Shown here in pieces: positions 48,602-56,859 of a stretch of DNA of 64,000 bases (within the stretch, counting starts at the first letter, position 1; each line of letters opens with the position of its first letter). The notes beneath the pieces were generated by a model that saw nothing but the letters and a program-made list of their open reading frames with translations, was not told the DNA's origin and ran no database searches. This DNA comes from Streptacidiphilus albus JL83 (GTDB taxonomy: Bacteria > Actinomycetota > Actinomycetes > Streptomycetales > Streptomycetaceae). The stretch spans positions 9,062,017-9,126,016 of the forward strand of contig NZ_JQML01000001.1 in NCBI RefSeq assembly GCF_000744705.1. The letters are read 5' to 3'. A program made the translations under genes and the position numbers.

Positions 48602-49933
48602 CTAGAAGCCGGAGAGCCCGTCGGGGGTGCCCAGGCCGGTCGGTCCGTCCCAGCCGGGGCCGGCGATGCACAGAGCGGTGCAGCCGCTGTTCGCCGGGGC
48701 GTTCTGACCTATGGTCACATCGTTGAACGCCGAGGACGGGTCCGCGTAGAGGGTGTTCGGGCCCTCGACGTCGGCCAGGTTCCCGGCACGCGCGTAGATC
48801 CCGGCGATGAACGGGCTGGACTCGCTGGTGCCGCCCACGGTGATCCAGCCGTAGGGCTGGTTGGAGTAGGGGGCGTAGTCGTCGTAGATGGCGGCGCCGG
48901 TGGTCGGGTCGGCGTCGGCGGAGACGTCCGCGTCGGCGCGGTGGCCGCCGCAGTTGGCCGACACGGCGGTGGGCTGTCCGAGCGCGGGCGGCAGTTCGGC
49001 GGCGCAGCCGCTGCCGGAGCCGTCCCAGGCGGTCTCGGTGTAGCCGTTGTGGCCGGCGCCGGGCGTGCTGTAGAGGGCGGTGCCGCCGACGGAGGTGACC
49101 GTGGGCAGGTTCTGCGGCCAGCCGGAGGGCGTGCCCTCGTACCCGCCGTCGCCCGAGGAGGCGGTGATCGCCATGCCCGGGTGGAAGAAGTCGCGGGCGG
49201 CCGCGCCCAGGTCCAGGGTCGCGTCGGGGTCGAACTGGTAGCTGACGCTGGCCGCGGCGGCCCCGAGCTTGGCGGCGGTGTTCATGGCGACGCCGAAGTC
49301 CTCGGCGGCCTGGTCCTCACTGGTGGTGATGTCCCGGTTGACGGTGATCTCCAGGATGTGGCACGTCGGGCAGGCGGCGGAGGCCATGTCGACGTCCAGG
49401 GTGGTCTCGACGCCCACCTCCTCGTCGAACTGCTTCTGCGCCGTGGTCGTGCCCGCCGCCAGCGGTGCGCCGCCGTGCTCGTTGACCTGCTTGAAGCAGC
49501 CGTTGGCGGTGGTGCACGCGGGGAGTCCGTACTGGGCGCGGTAGGCGCCGAGGTCGGCCTCCAGCGTGGGGAACGCGCCCTCGTCCAGGATCGCGATGGT
49601 GTTGGCGGAGCCGACGTCGGCGGCCGGCAGGTTGTAGGCGGCGGCGAAGTCCGCCGGCCCGTACCCGACCGGGGTGGTGGTCGCCAGCGGCTTGGTGGAG
49701 CTGGGGGCCTGCGTGACGATCTCGGCCATACAGCGGTTGTGCGCGATGCCCGCGCACACCTGGGCCGTGCCCCGGTTCGCGAGCGCGGCGGCCGGCAGGC
49801 TCGCCGCCGAGCCGAGGCGGACGGTGGGTGCGGGGCTCTGCGCCTGCGCCGCGGCGGCCGGCAGTACGGCGGTGGCGGCGGCTAACGCGCCGACCGCCGC
49901 CACGGACAGGGCTGCCTTGCGGAGGTTCGTCAA
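48602..49933 (-). CDS. Secreted S53 family (sedolisin) protease
   Basis: This 443-residue protein is given from the TTG at 49933, which has GAGAGGAA 5-6 bases before it. A signal peptide (LRKAALSVAAVGALAAATAV) precedes the catalytic domain. The sedolisin residues are visible: Glu and Asp in EEVGVETTLDVDMASAAC, oxyanion-hole Asp in SSGDGGYEG, and the nucleophile in VGGTSESSPFIAGIYA. S53 enzymes are serine-carboxyl peptidases of subtilisin fold, acting best at low pH. It lacks a recognisable long N-terminal pro-domain, so activation or specificity may differ from classical sedolisins. Alternative upstream starts give an unlikely N-terminus. Confidence 0.85.
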   Translation of the reverse strand: MTNLRKAALSVAAVGALAAATAVLPAAAAQAQSPAPTVRLGSAASLPAAALANRGTAQVCAGIAHNRCMAEIVTQAPSSTKPLATTTPVGYGPADFAAAYNLPAADVGSANTIAILDEGAFPTLEADLGAYRAQYGLPACTTANGCFKQVNEHGGAPLAAGTTTAQKQFDEEVGVETTLDVDMASAACPTCHILEITVNRDITTSEDQAAEDFGVAMNTAAKLGAAAASVSYQFDPDATLDLGAAARDFFHPGMAITASSGDGGYEGTPSGWPQNLPTVTSVGGTALYSTPGAGHNGYTETAWDGSGSGCAAELPPALGQPTAVSANCGGHRADADVSADADPTTGAAIYDDYAPYSNQPYGWITVGGTSESSPFIAGIYARAGNLADVEGPNTLYADPSSAFNDVTIGQNAPANSGCTALCIAGPGWDGPTGLGTPDGLSGF

Positions 49934-50121
49934 GAGGGTTCCTCTCACTCGGCGCACGGCGTGCCGGTATTGCGGTGGCGGCCGCCGGGCGCAGCATGTT
50001 GACGTGTTCATGAGTGAAGTTCGATGCAACAGTCACATCGCGGAACCGCCTGCGTCAATGGGGCCTGCAGTGCACAGCCCGGACAAGGGAGGTCCTGCCG
50101 TGCCACCGGGGCCGGCGCAGC

Positions 50122-50646
50122 CTACTGCTGAGGCCGAATCAGCTCGTACAGGTCTCCTGGCGTCACGTCCCCGGCGATGCGCCCGTCGTCGAACAGGTGC
50201 ACCCCCGCGTCCAGGTAGCACTGGTCGACCAGCTGCGAGCAGATCATGTGGCGGGTGTCGGCGACGAAGCGCCTGACGACCGGCGGCCGCAGGCGGAGCC
50301 GCGCCAGGGCGAGCGAGCCGTAGTCCAGGAAGGAGTACGGCACCCCGATGTAGCTGTGGGCCGCGGCGACCAGGCGCTCGCGCTGCTCCTCGGTCAGCGC
50401 GATCCGGCCGGTGGACCACAGGGGCCGGTAGTCGTCGTACTGCGTCAGCGGTGCCAGGTGTGCCCCGCCCGGCTGCGCCTCCACCAGCTGTCCGTCGCCC
50501 ACGGCGACGAAGGCGTGCTCGTAGTCCTCGTACCCGCAGCCGTCGAGCCACTGGCCGAAGCGGATCAGGCGGCCGACGTCGCCGGGTATTCGCACGACGG
50601 CGAAGTCACCGGGCAGGGACAGGGACAGGGGCGGGGTTGTGGTCAT
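50122..50646 (-). CDS. YiiX/NlpC-like permuted papain-fold protein
   Basis: The 174-residue protein has GDFAVVRIPGDVGRLIRFGQ near the N-terminus, DYEHAFVAVGDGQLVEAQPG (His in the EHAF context), and YIGVPYSFLDYGSLALARLR. TRHMICSQLVDQCYLDAG then supplies a cysteine. These are the Cys and His placements of permuted NlpC/P60 hydrolases of the YiiX/YebB type, known to act on lipids or amide bonds. No signal peptide is obvious. GGAGGG precedes the ATG. The 264 bases on its upstream side hold only a VOC relic. Confidence 0.8.
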   Translation of the reverse strand: MTTTPPLSLSLPGDFAVVRIPGDVGRLIRFGQWLDGCGYEDYEHAFVAVGDGQLVEAQPGGAHLAPLTQYDDYRPLWSTGRIALTEEQRERLVAAAHSYIGVPYSFLDYGSLALARLRLRPPVVRRFVADTRHMICSQLVDQCYLDAGVHLFDDGRIAGDVTPGDLYELIRPQQ

Positions 50647-50808
50647 GGATGCCCTCCGTACTGGCCGCAGGCGTGCACAAGCGCGCAAGCGCAGTATCGC
50701 GCGGGATCCGGGCCAGGTCACGACCCCGGACGGACAATGTCTGCCGGCCTCGCGGGCGGTCGTGGCGGGCGCGCCGCCGAGGGTGCCCGCTGGAGTCGCA
50801 CCCCGCAG

Positions 50809-50883
50809 CTGGAGGGGATCGGCCGCTTCGGCTGGGTCACCGATCCCGAGGGCAACCGGGTCGAGCCGTGGCAGCCCGCCTGA
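50809..50883 (+). pseudogene. VOC (glyoxalase-fold) C-terminal remnant
   Basis: The plus strand reads LEGIGRFGWVTDPEGNRVEP then WQPA and a stop. This is the C-terminal strand and metal-ligand region of a VOC domain protein, with nothing of the preceding domain recognisable upstream. It is probably the relic of a deleted gene. Confidence 0.45.
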
Positions 50884-50909
50884 GCGTGCGTCACGCCGCC
50901 GCCGTCCGC

Positions 50910-51416
50910 TCAGGGGCGCAGGACGTGCAGGCCGGGGAGGTTGACCACCACGGCCTCCTGGGTGCTGCGCGCGATCACGACCACGGCCTCCTGCTCGGGG
51001 TCGGGGTTCTCCTCGCGGTGCGGGACGAACGGCGGCACGAAGATGTAGTCGCCGGGACCGGTCCGCAGTCGGATCTCCCGGGTGCCGCCGTCGGCGGCCT
51101 CCTCCAGGAAGACGAACTCCGGTCGGCCGCTGACGACGTAGATCGCGGTCTCGGAGTCCCCGTGGTGGTGGTCGGCGGAGGAGGTGGCCGGGGCGACGTG
51201 GGTCTGCCCCATCCACATCCGCTCGGAGCCGACCCGTGCGCCGCTGATCGCCGCGAAGCGGCGCATCCCGCCGGTCTGCGCGGTGTCGCCGTCCAGGTCG
51301 TCGGCCCGGACGTGGTGGACCCGGGTGCGCGCGACCGCCTTCGACCGGGCGTCGCCGTCGGCCTCGGTCAGGTCGGGGTGGAAGCCCTCGTGGTGGCTGC
51401 TGTGCCGGGTGCTCAT
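50910..51416 (-). CDS. Cupin domain protein
   Basis: The 168-residue protein contains the metal-binding cupin motifs SADHHHGDSETAIYVVSGRP (motif 1, HHHxD) and GDYIFVPPFVPHREENP (motif 2, ending in H). It is likely a small metal-dependent dioxygenase or a sensor. It is divergent from the Rrf2 regulator that governs the sulfur locus and shares an AGACACCT-type element in the promoter region. Therefore it probably belongs to the same regulon, possibly acting on sulfur compounds. The role is not proven by the sequence. Confidence 0.82.
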   Translation of the reverse strand: MSTRHSSHHEGFHPDLTEADGDARSKAVARTRVHHVRADDLDGDTAQTGGMRRFAAISGARVGSERMWMGQTHVAPATSSADHHHGDSETAIYVVSGRPEFVFLEEAADGGTREIRLRTGPGDYIFVPPFVPHREENPDPEQEAVVVIARSTQEAVVVNLPGLHVLRP

Positions 51417-51502
51417 GGGTGTCGTCCTGGGGCTCGGTCGAGGAGTGGTGCGGGCAGTGGGGGCTGCAGCGACGGTAGGAGCCGGGCGGAAAGGATGTCA
51501 AG

Positions 51503-51510
51503 AGGTGTCT
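51503..51510. promoter_or_regulatory. AGGTGTCT element in the cupin/Rrf2 promoter region
   Basis: AGGTGTCT (reverse complement AGACACCT) matches one arm of the palindrome upstream of the sulfur operon (52918-52933, AGACACC-TTTT-GGTGTC). Its placement between the divergent cupin and Rrf2 genes suggests autoregulation by Rrf2. Confidence 0.45.
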
Positions 51511-51560
51511 TTTGCCGTTCCCGGTCCGGCCCGGCGGATCACCGGGTTACATTCGGTTGC

Positions 51561-52013
51561 ATGCATATCTCGGCGAAGGCTGACTATGCCGTGCGGGCGC
51601 TGCTGGAACTCGCCCTCGACACGGCCCGGCCGCTCACCTGCGAGGGCATCGCCTCCTCGCAGGAGATCCCCTTCCGGTTCCTCAAGTCGGTCGTCGGCGA
51701 CCTGCGCCGGGCCGGCCTGGTCCGCAGCCAGCGCGGCTGCGAGGGCGGGTACTGGCTGGGGCGTCCGGCCGAGGAGATCAGCCTGCTGGACGTGGTGCTG
51801 GCGGTCGACGGCGAGCTGATGACCCTGCGCGGTGAGACGCCGTCAGGGCTCGCCTACCCGGGGCCGGCCGCCGGGCTGCCCGGGGTGTGGCGGGCGGTCG
51901 AGGCCAGCGCCCGGCGGATCATGGAGGAGACCAGCGTCGCCTCGCTGCTGGGCGCGCAGGCGCCGCCCGCGCCCCCGGTCGCCGCGCCGGCCCAGGAACC
52001 GGCACTGGTGTGA
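51561..52013 (+). CDS. Rrf2 family transcriptional regulator
   Basis: The 150-residue protein opens MHISAKADYAVRALLELALD, the canonical Rrf2 winged-helix start, with FRFLKSVVGDLRRAGLVRSQ as recognition helix and SQRGCEGGYWLGRPAEEISL as wing. It lacks the three clustered cysteines that bind an Fe-S cluster in IscR/NsrR; only one cysteine (in RGCEGG) is present. It therefore belongs to the CymR-type branch that senses sulfur/cysteine supply via a partner enzyme or metabolite. It is followed by a GTGA overlap with the DsbA-like gene and stands at the head of a sulfur-acquisition operon. Its probable operator is the GACACC palindrome. Confidence 0.88.
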   Translation: MHISAKADYAVRALLELALDTARPLTCEGIASSQEIPFRFLKSVVGDLRRAGLVRSQRGCEGGYWLGRPAEEISLLDVVLAVDGELMTLRGETPSGLAYPGPAAGLPGVWRAVEASARRIMEETSVASLLGAQAPPAPPVAAPAQEPALV

Positions 52014-52939
52014 GCGGCGGCGCGCGGGTGGCGGAGATCGTCGAGTACACGGACCCGCTCTGCCCCTGGGCCTGGGGCTCCGAGCCCTCCTTCAGGCGGC
52101 TGCGTGCGCAGGTGGACGGCCGGATCGGCTGGCGGCGGGTGTACTCGATCCTGTTCGACGCCGACGACGACCCCGCCCCCGACCCCGCCGCCGAGACCGC
52201 CTGGTACGCCGGCTACGTGGAGGACGTGGCCGGGCACACCGGCGCCCCGCGCGCTGCCCGGCTGGAGCGGGTGGCGCGGAGCAGCTGGCCCGCCTCGCTG
52301 GCGGCGCGCGCCGCCGAGGCCCAGGGCCCGCCGGTGGCCGAGCGGGTGCTGCGGCGGCTGCGTGAGTCGGTGTTCGTCCTCGGTGTGCCCGCCGACACCG
52401 CGCAGCGGGTGCTCGACTGCGTCAGCGGCGTGCCGGGCCTGGACCTGGCACGGCTGCGGGCGGACGCGTCCTCCGTCGCCGTCGAGGCCTCGGTGCGGGC
52501 CGACCGGGCGGAGGCGCGCACCCCGCTGCCGGAGGTGCTGGACCTGGTCGGGCCCGCGCCGCACCCCGGACGGGCCCGGGAACTCGATGACGGCGGCCAT
52601 CGCTACGCCCTGCCCACCATCGTCTTCCGCGGCCCCGAGGTCTGCCGGGTGGTGCCCGGACTGCGGCCCGCGCAGGCCTACACCGAGGCCCTGCGCGAGG
52701 CCTTCCCGGGCTTCGTCACGGCCGTTCCGCAGAGCTCCGCCCGTGCCGCGTTCGACCTCCACCGCAGCTTGACGGAAAGGGAGTTGGAGCTGCTCACGGT
52801 CGAGGGCGAGCCTTCGCCCGAGGCGCTCAGGGTGGACACCGCAGGTGGGCCGCTCTGGCTGCACCCGGAGGAGGCCGCGGTGCACCCGGCGGCGGCCGGT
52901 CGGCGCCCGGACAATGAGACACCTTTTGGTGTCCATTGA
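52010..52939 (+). CDS. DsbA family thioredoxin-fold protein (FrnE-like)
   Basis: This is 309 residues from a GTG overlapping the Rrf2 stop. The thioredoxin fold begins EIVEYTDPLCPWAWGSEPSF, where the CxxC is replaced by CPWAW (a single catalytic Cys), as in FrnE-like and 2-hydroxychromene isomerase-like members of the DsbA superfamily. YALPTIVFRG carries the cis-Pro loop. Without a resolving cysteine it is unlikely to be a disulfide oxidase and may be a glutathione/mycothiol-type transferase or isomerase. The last codons of the gene overlap the palindromic operator and -35 element of the next promoter. Confidence 0.82.
   Translation: MSGGARVAEIVEYTDPLCPWAWGSEPSFRRLRAQVDGRIGWRRVYSILFDADDDPAPDPAAETAWYAGYVEDVAGHTGAPRAARLERVARSSWPASLAARAAEAQGPPVAERVLRRLRESVFVLGVPADTAQRVLDCVSGVPGLDLARLRADASSVAVEASVRADRAEARTPLPEVLDLVGPAPHPGRARELDDGGHRYALPTIVFRGPEVCRVVPGLRPAQAYTEALREAFPGFVTAVPQSSARAAFDLHRSLTERELELLTVEGEPSPEALRVDTAGGPLWLHPEEAAVHPAAAGRRPDNETPFGVH
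52918..52933 (+). promoter_or_regulatory. Candidate Rrf2 operator upstream of the leader peptide
   Basis: GACACC-TTTT-GGTGTC is a perfect inverted repeat, centred 10 bases upstream of a consensus TTGACA -35 box. One arm recurs at the Rrf2 gene's own promoter. Its position suits either activation or repression of the sulfur operon. Confidence 0.6.
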
Positions 52940-52965
52940 CAGTCGCCCGGTCGCCCCGCCAGGAT
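52936..52965 (+). promoter_or_regulatory. Promoter of the sulfur operon (leaderless leader-peptide transcript)
   Basis: TTGACA (52936-52941) is a perfect -35 box. CAGGAT (52960-52965) is a good -10 match at 18 bases. A transcript from this promoter would start at about 52971-52973, the same place as the ATG of the leader ORF (52972), i.e. it would be leaderless. Confidence 0.6.
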
Positions 52966-52971
52966 GGGCCC

Positions 52972-53046
52972 ATGCCTACGACGCACCCCGCCGTGGTGTG
53001 CCGCTACGTGGACCTGCGGCGCACCTCCAGCGCCCTCTGTCGCTGA
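52972..53046 (+). CDS. Cysteine-containing leader peptide (24 residues)
   Basis: The ORF encodes 24 residues containing VVCRYVDLRRTSSALCR, with Cys10 and Cys23. The RYVDLRR then SSALC pattern is that of the actinobacterial leader peptides in front of sulfur-assimilation operons, where Cys codons sense cysteine-tRNA availability. The -10 box of the promoter is 7 bases upstream, so translation would start on a leaderless mRNA. It sits 266 bases before the transporter gene and is followed by a hairpin (53070-53086). Confidence 0.75.
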   Translation: MPTTHPAVVCRYVDLRRTSSALCR

Positions 53047-53069
53047 CCCGCGCCACCGCAGGTCCCTGT

Positions 53070-53086
53070 GCCGCTCACTGAGCGGC
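53070..53086 (+). promoter_or_regulatory. Small GC hairpin downstream of the leader peptide
   Basis: GCCGCTC-ACT-GAGCGGC is a perfect 7-bp stem, 24 bases past the leader stop codon. It could form part of an attenuation or anti-sequestration switch in the 266-base leader region, though the alternative structure is not evident by eye. Confidence 0.4.
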
Positions 53087-53312
53087 GACACCGCCTTCCC
53101 CGCCGGTTCTGATCCGGCGCCCGGCTGCCAGGCGCTTTCGGGTGCGCTCCCCGCACCGCCTCCTGTTCCCGTGTCTGCGCCTGTGCTCCAGCGCGTGCTG
53201 AGGCATGCCCCTTCCCTGCCGCCGGCCTGCCCCGCCGTGGCATCCCGCGCTGCCCGCGCTCCCCTCGTCCGGGAGCAGTTCGGCGCGCCCACACCGAAGG
53301 TGACGAATCGTC

Positions 53313-54866
53313 ATGAACTCTTCCCGGTTGTCGACCGACTCCGCCCTCCTTGCCAGACGCTCCTTCCTCGGCCTCGGCATGGGGGTCGGTGCGGCCGTCG
53401 CGCTCACCGCCTGCGGCAGCGGCTCCGCCGCCGGGGGTGCGGCCGGCAGTGCGGGCACCCTCAGGTTCGGCTGGGCGCTGCCCACGTCCTGGGACCCCAT
53501 CTACTCCTCGGCCGGCTGGGACGTCCACGACCTCTCGCTCGTCTACTCGGCCCTGACCAAGCTCGACGCCCACGGCAACGCCGTTCCCGCGCTGGCGAGT
53601 TCATGGACCTACGACCCCAGCGGCAAGCAGGTCACCTTCACCCTGCGCCCCGGACTGACCTTCAGCGACGGCAGCGTCCTCGACGCGGCGGCGGTGAAGA
53701 AGAGCCTGGACCGCAGCCGGACCGACCCCAAGTCCCTGGTCGCCGCACAGCTGGCCAATGTGGCCTCGGTGACCGCGGTCGGCGCCACCGGCGTGGTCGT
53801 CGGACTGACCCGGGCCGACTACCAGATCCCCAACCTGCTGGCCGGCAAGACCGGGATGATCGTCAGCCCCAAGGCCTTCGCGTCCGATGCGGCCGCGATC
53901 GCCACCCAGCCGGTCGGCGCGGGCCCGTTCACCCTCACCTCCTACACCCAGAACGAGAAGGCGGTCCTCAGGCGCAACCCGGGCTACTGGGACGCCGCCA
54001 ACATCAAGCTGCAGAGCGTGGAGGTCTACCCGCTGCCGGACCCGAGCACGGTCGTCGCCTCGCTGCAGTCCGGGCAGTACAACGTCGCGGAGATCCCGGG
54101 CAGTGAGGTCGCCGCCGCCAAGGCCGCCGGGCTCGACGTCCAGGTGATCTCCTCGATGGTCGTCGCCGTGCTCGACGTCAACCTCACCAAGGCCCCCTTC
54201 ACCGACCCGGACGTCGCGCTCGCCCTGCAGTACGCGATCGACCGTCAGGCCCTGCTGAAGGTGCAGCAGTTCGGGTACGGCGAGGTCAGCAACCAGCCCT
54301 TCCCGCCGGGCTACGTCGGCCACGACCCCTCCTCGGACGGCCTCTACGGCTACGACCCGGACAAGGCCCGTGCGCTGCTCGCCAAGGCGGGCCACGCCGA
54401 CGGCGTCGACCTGGAGATCACCACCACGGCCGCCGCCGGACTGCCCGAGCAGTTGCAGTCGCAGCTGCAGGCCGTCGGCATCAACGCCACCATCCAGGTG
54501 ATCCCGCTCGCCCAGGCCACCGAGATCGTCTACGTCAACCACTCCGAGGCGCTGTTCACCGACGAGTTCGCCGGACGCGACTCCGCCGCCCAGGCGTTCC
54601 AGGTGCTGTTCGGCGCACAGGGCCTGATGAACCCCGGCCGCACCACGCCGCCCGGACTGGCGGCCGCCCTCGCCGAGGTGTCGGCCACGCCGCTGGACTC
54701 GCCCGACTACCCGACCGTGCTGCGGGCCGCGACCGCACTCGCGGTGCGGAGCATGCCCAATGTCTTCCTCTACACGGTGCCGCGGATCCTGGCCCGCTCC
54801 GGCAGCGTCTCGCCGCTGCCGGCCGACGCCGTCGTCCAGCGCTTCGAAGGGGTGACCGTCGCATGA
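53313..54866 (+). CDS. ABC transporter substrate-binding protein (SBP family 5)
   Basis: The 517-residue lipoprotein has a twin-arginine-like signal ARRSFLGLGMGVGAAVALTAC (lipobox cysteine in LTAC) and the family 5 fold (DppA/OppA/NikA-like), with LRFGWALPTSWDPIYSSAGW at the start and YPLPDPSTVVASLQSGQYNV in the body. The family binds peptides, nickel or small organic molecules. In this operon of flavin monooxygenases the substrate is more likely an organosulfur compound than a peptide. AAGG precedes the ATG. Confidence 0.9.
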   Translation: MNSSRLSTDSALLARRSFLGLGMGVGAAVALTACGSGSAAGGAAGSAGTLRFGWALPTSWDPIYSSAGWDVHDLSLVYSALTKLDAHGNAVPALASSWTYDPSGKQVTFTLRPGLTFSDGSVLDAAAVKKSLDRSRTDPKSLVAAQLANVASVTAVGATGVVVGLTRADYQIPNLLAGKTGMIVSPKAFASDAAAIATQPVGAGPFTLTSYTQNEKAVLRRNPGYWDAANIKLQSVEVYPLPDPSTVVASLQSGQYNVAEIPGSEVAAAKAAGLDVQVISSMVVAVLDVNLTKAPFTDPDVALALQYAIDRQALLKVQQFGYGEVSNQPFPPGYVGHDPSSDGLYGYDPDKARALLAKAGHADGVDLEITTTAAAGLPEQLQSQLQAVGINATIQVIPLAQATEIVYVNHSEALFTDEFAGRDSAAQAFQVLFGAQGLMNPGRTTPPGLAAALAEVSATPLDSPDYPTVLRAATALAVRSMPNVFLYTVPRILARSGSVSPLPADAVVQRFEGVTVA

Positions 54867-55957
54867 GCGCGGTGAGTGCCCCCGACGGCGGCGCCGGCGG
54901 CGCGGTCGGAGGGCTGCAGCTGCGCACGCTGCTCGACCGCGGCACCCGCATCGCGGGTGCGCCGCTGTCGCTGGTGAAGGTGCTGGCCACCACCGCGACG
55001 GTGTTCCTGCTGTCCTCGATGCTGACCTTCGGTTTGGGCGCCATGTCCGGGGCGAACCCGGGTGCGGCGGTCCTGGGGATCACCGCCACCCCGGCCGACA
55101 TCGCTCGGATGAACCACCAGTTCGGGCTGGACCGGCCGCTGCCGGTGCAGTACTTCAGCTGGCTGGGCCATGCGCTGCGCGGGGACCTGGGGCGCTCCTG
55201 GTTCACCTCGGCCCCGGTCTCGCAGAGCGTGGCCCAGGCGCTGCCGGTGGACCTGTCCGTCGCCGGTCTGGCCCTGGTGATCGCGGTGCTGCTGGGTGGC
55301 GCGGCCGGGATCGCCGCCGCGCTCAGCAACGGCGGGTGGCTCGACCGGCTGGTGACGGCCGGGTGCGCGGTGCTCGGCACCCTGCCGGCCTTCGTGGTCG
55401 CCATCGCACTGATCGTGGTGGTCTCCGTGCAGTTGGGCGCACTGCCGTCGGGCGGCTACGTGCCGTTCGGTCAGGACCCGTTCCAGTGGCTGCGGTTCGC
55501 GCTGCTGCCCGGGTTCGCACTGAGCCTGGACGCAGCCGCCGGGATCGCCAGGCAGCTGCGGACCTCGCTGGTCGGCGCCCTGCGGGAGAACTACGTCACC
55601 GGCGCCGCGATGCGCGGGCTCTCCGCCCGGCGGGTGCTCTTCGGCCATGTGCTGCGCAACGCCGTAGGACCGGCGCTCACCGTGCTCGGCATGAGCGTCC
55701 CGATGATCATCGGTGGGGCGGTGGTCACCGAGCGGATCTTCAACCTGCCCGGCATCGCCCAACTCGCGCTGCAGGCAGCCCAGGAGCAGGACGTCCCGGT
55801 GATCCAGGGCACGCTGCTGGTCACCGTGGGCGTGGTGCTGATCGCCAACCTCGTGGTCAACGCCGGGCTCTCGGCGCTCAACCCGGCCGCGCGCCGACGG
55901 ACCCCGGCGGGTTCCGCAGGGGTACCGGGCGCCGCTCCCCGGGAGGAGGCAGCATGA
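54863..55957 (+). CDS. ABC transporter permease (DppB type)
   Basis: The 364-residue protein has about six transmembrane helices. It opens with a long N-terminal region (LVKVLATTATVFLLSSMLTF) and contains the EAA loop motif YVTGAAMRGLSARRVLFGHVLRNA. This is the first permease of an Opp/Dpp-type importer, starting with an ATGA overlap with the binding-protein gene. It would form the channel with the second permease. Confidence 0.9.
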   Translation: MSAVSAPDGGAGGAVGGLQLRTLLDRGTRIAGAPLSLVKVLATTATVFLLSSMLTFGLGAMSGANPGAAVLGITATPADIARMNHQFGLDRPLPVQYFSWLGHALRGDLGRSWFTSAPVSQSVAQALPVDLSVAGLALVIAVLLGGAAGIAAALSNGGWLDRLVTAGCAVLGTLPAFVVAIALIVVVSVQLGALPSGGYVPFGQDPFQWLRFALLPGFALSLDAAAGIARQLRTSLVGALRENYVTGAAMRGLSARRVLFGHVLRNAVGPALTVLGMSVPMIIGGAVVTERIFNLPGIAQLALQAAQEQDVPVIQGTLLVTVGVVLIANLVVNAGLSALNPAARRRTPAGSAGVPGAAPREEAA

Positions 55958-56859
55958 GGACGCTGCGCCGCACCTGGCGCCTGCCGATCGCCCGGCTCGC
56001 CCTCGCGGTCCTGGCCGCGGTCGCCCTGCTGGCGGTCTTCGGCGGGCAGCTCGCCCCGCAGAACCCGCTGGCCCAGGACGCCGACCACATCCTCGCGGGC
56101 CCGAGCGGCGCTCATCTGCTCGGCACCGACTACCTCGGCCGGGACGTGCTGTCCCGGCTGCTCGCCGGGACCGGGCTGTCGGTCGCCGGGGCGCTGGAGG
56201 CCACCGGGGTCGCCCTGCTCATCGGCATCGTTCCGGGACTGGCCTCGCTCTGGCTCGGCCGGGTGTTCGAGTGGATCTCGCTGCGGGCCGTCGACGCGCT
56301 GATGACCCTGCCGTTCACGCTGTTCGCCATCGCCGCCATCGGCGTCCTCGGCAACGGAATCCACCAGGCGATGATCGCCCTCGGGGTGCTGCTGTCCCCG
56401 CTGTTCTTCCGGGTCACCCGGGCCGCGGCGCTCGGCCTGCGGCAGTCCCCGTACGTGGAGGCCGCCGAGCTCATGGGTGCGTCGCGCCGCTGGGTGCTGC
56501 GCCACCACATCTGGAGCAAGGTGCTGCCCACGGTCGCCGTCACCACCGCCCAGGCGCTGGCCACCAGCCTGCTCACGGTCGCCTCGCTCACCTTCCTCGG
56601 CCTCGGCGTCCAGCCGCCCGCGCCCACCTGGGGCGGGATGCTCGCCACCGACCTGGGGTTCCTGTCCCAGCAGCCGTGGGCGCCGGTCCTGCCCGGGCTG
56701 CTGGTCATGGTCACCGCCGGGGCGCTGCACCTGCTCGCCGACGCGCTGCGGGACAGCGGCGCGGCCGACGCCGTCCGCGAACCGGATGCCGCCCCCGCCG
56801 CCGGTCCCGCCACCGCCGCACGTGAGGAGCAGGCCGATGCCCGCGTCGCCACTGTCTGA
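55954..56859 (+). CDS. ABC transporter permease (DppC type)
   Basis: The 301-residue protein shows the DppC/OppC pattern: HLLGTDYLGRDVLSRLLAGT, the EAA loop YVEAAELMGASRRWVLRHHI, and TFLGLGVQPPAPTWGGML. It overlaps the upstream permease gene by an ATGA and the downstream ATPase gene by 23 bases. The last 40 residues are a Pro/Ala-rich cytoplasmic tail. Confidence 0.9.
   Translation: MRTLRRTWRLPIARLALAVLAAVALLAVFGGQLAPQNPLAQDADHILAGPSGAHLLGTDYLGRDVLSRLLAGTGLSVAGALEATGVALLIGIVPGLASLWLGRVFEWISLRAVDALMTLPFTLFAIAAIGVLGNGIHQAMIALGVLLSPLFFRVTRAAALGLRQSPYVEAAELMGASRRWVLRHHIWSKVLPTVAVTTAQALATSLLTVASLTFLGLGVQPPAPTWGGMLATDLGFLSQQPWAPVLPGLLVMVTAGALHLLADALRDSGAADAVREPDAAPAAGPATAAREEQADARVATV

Noticed and set aside
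53047..53312. A further small ORF in the leader region before the transporter
   Set aside because: No start with a ribosome-binding site was convincing, and the frame is antisense-like Arg/Pro-rich.
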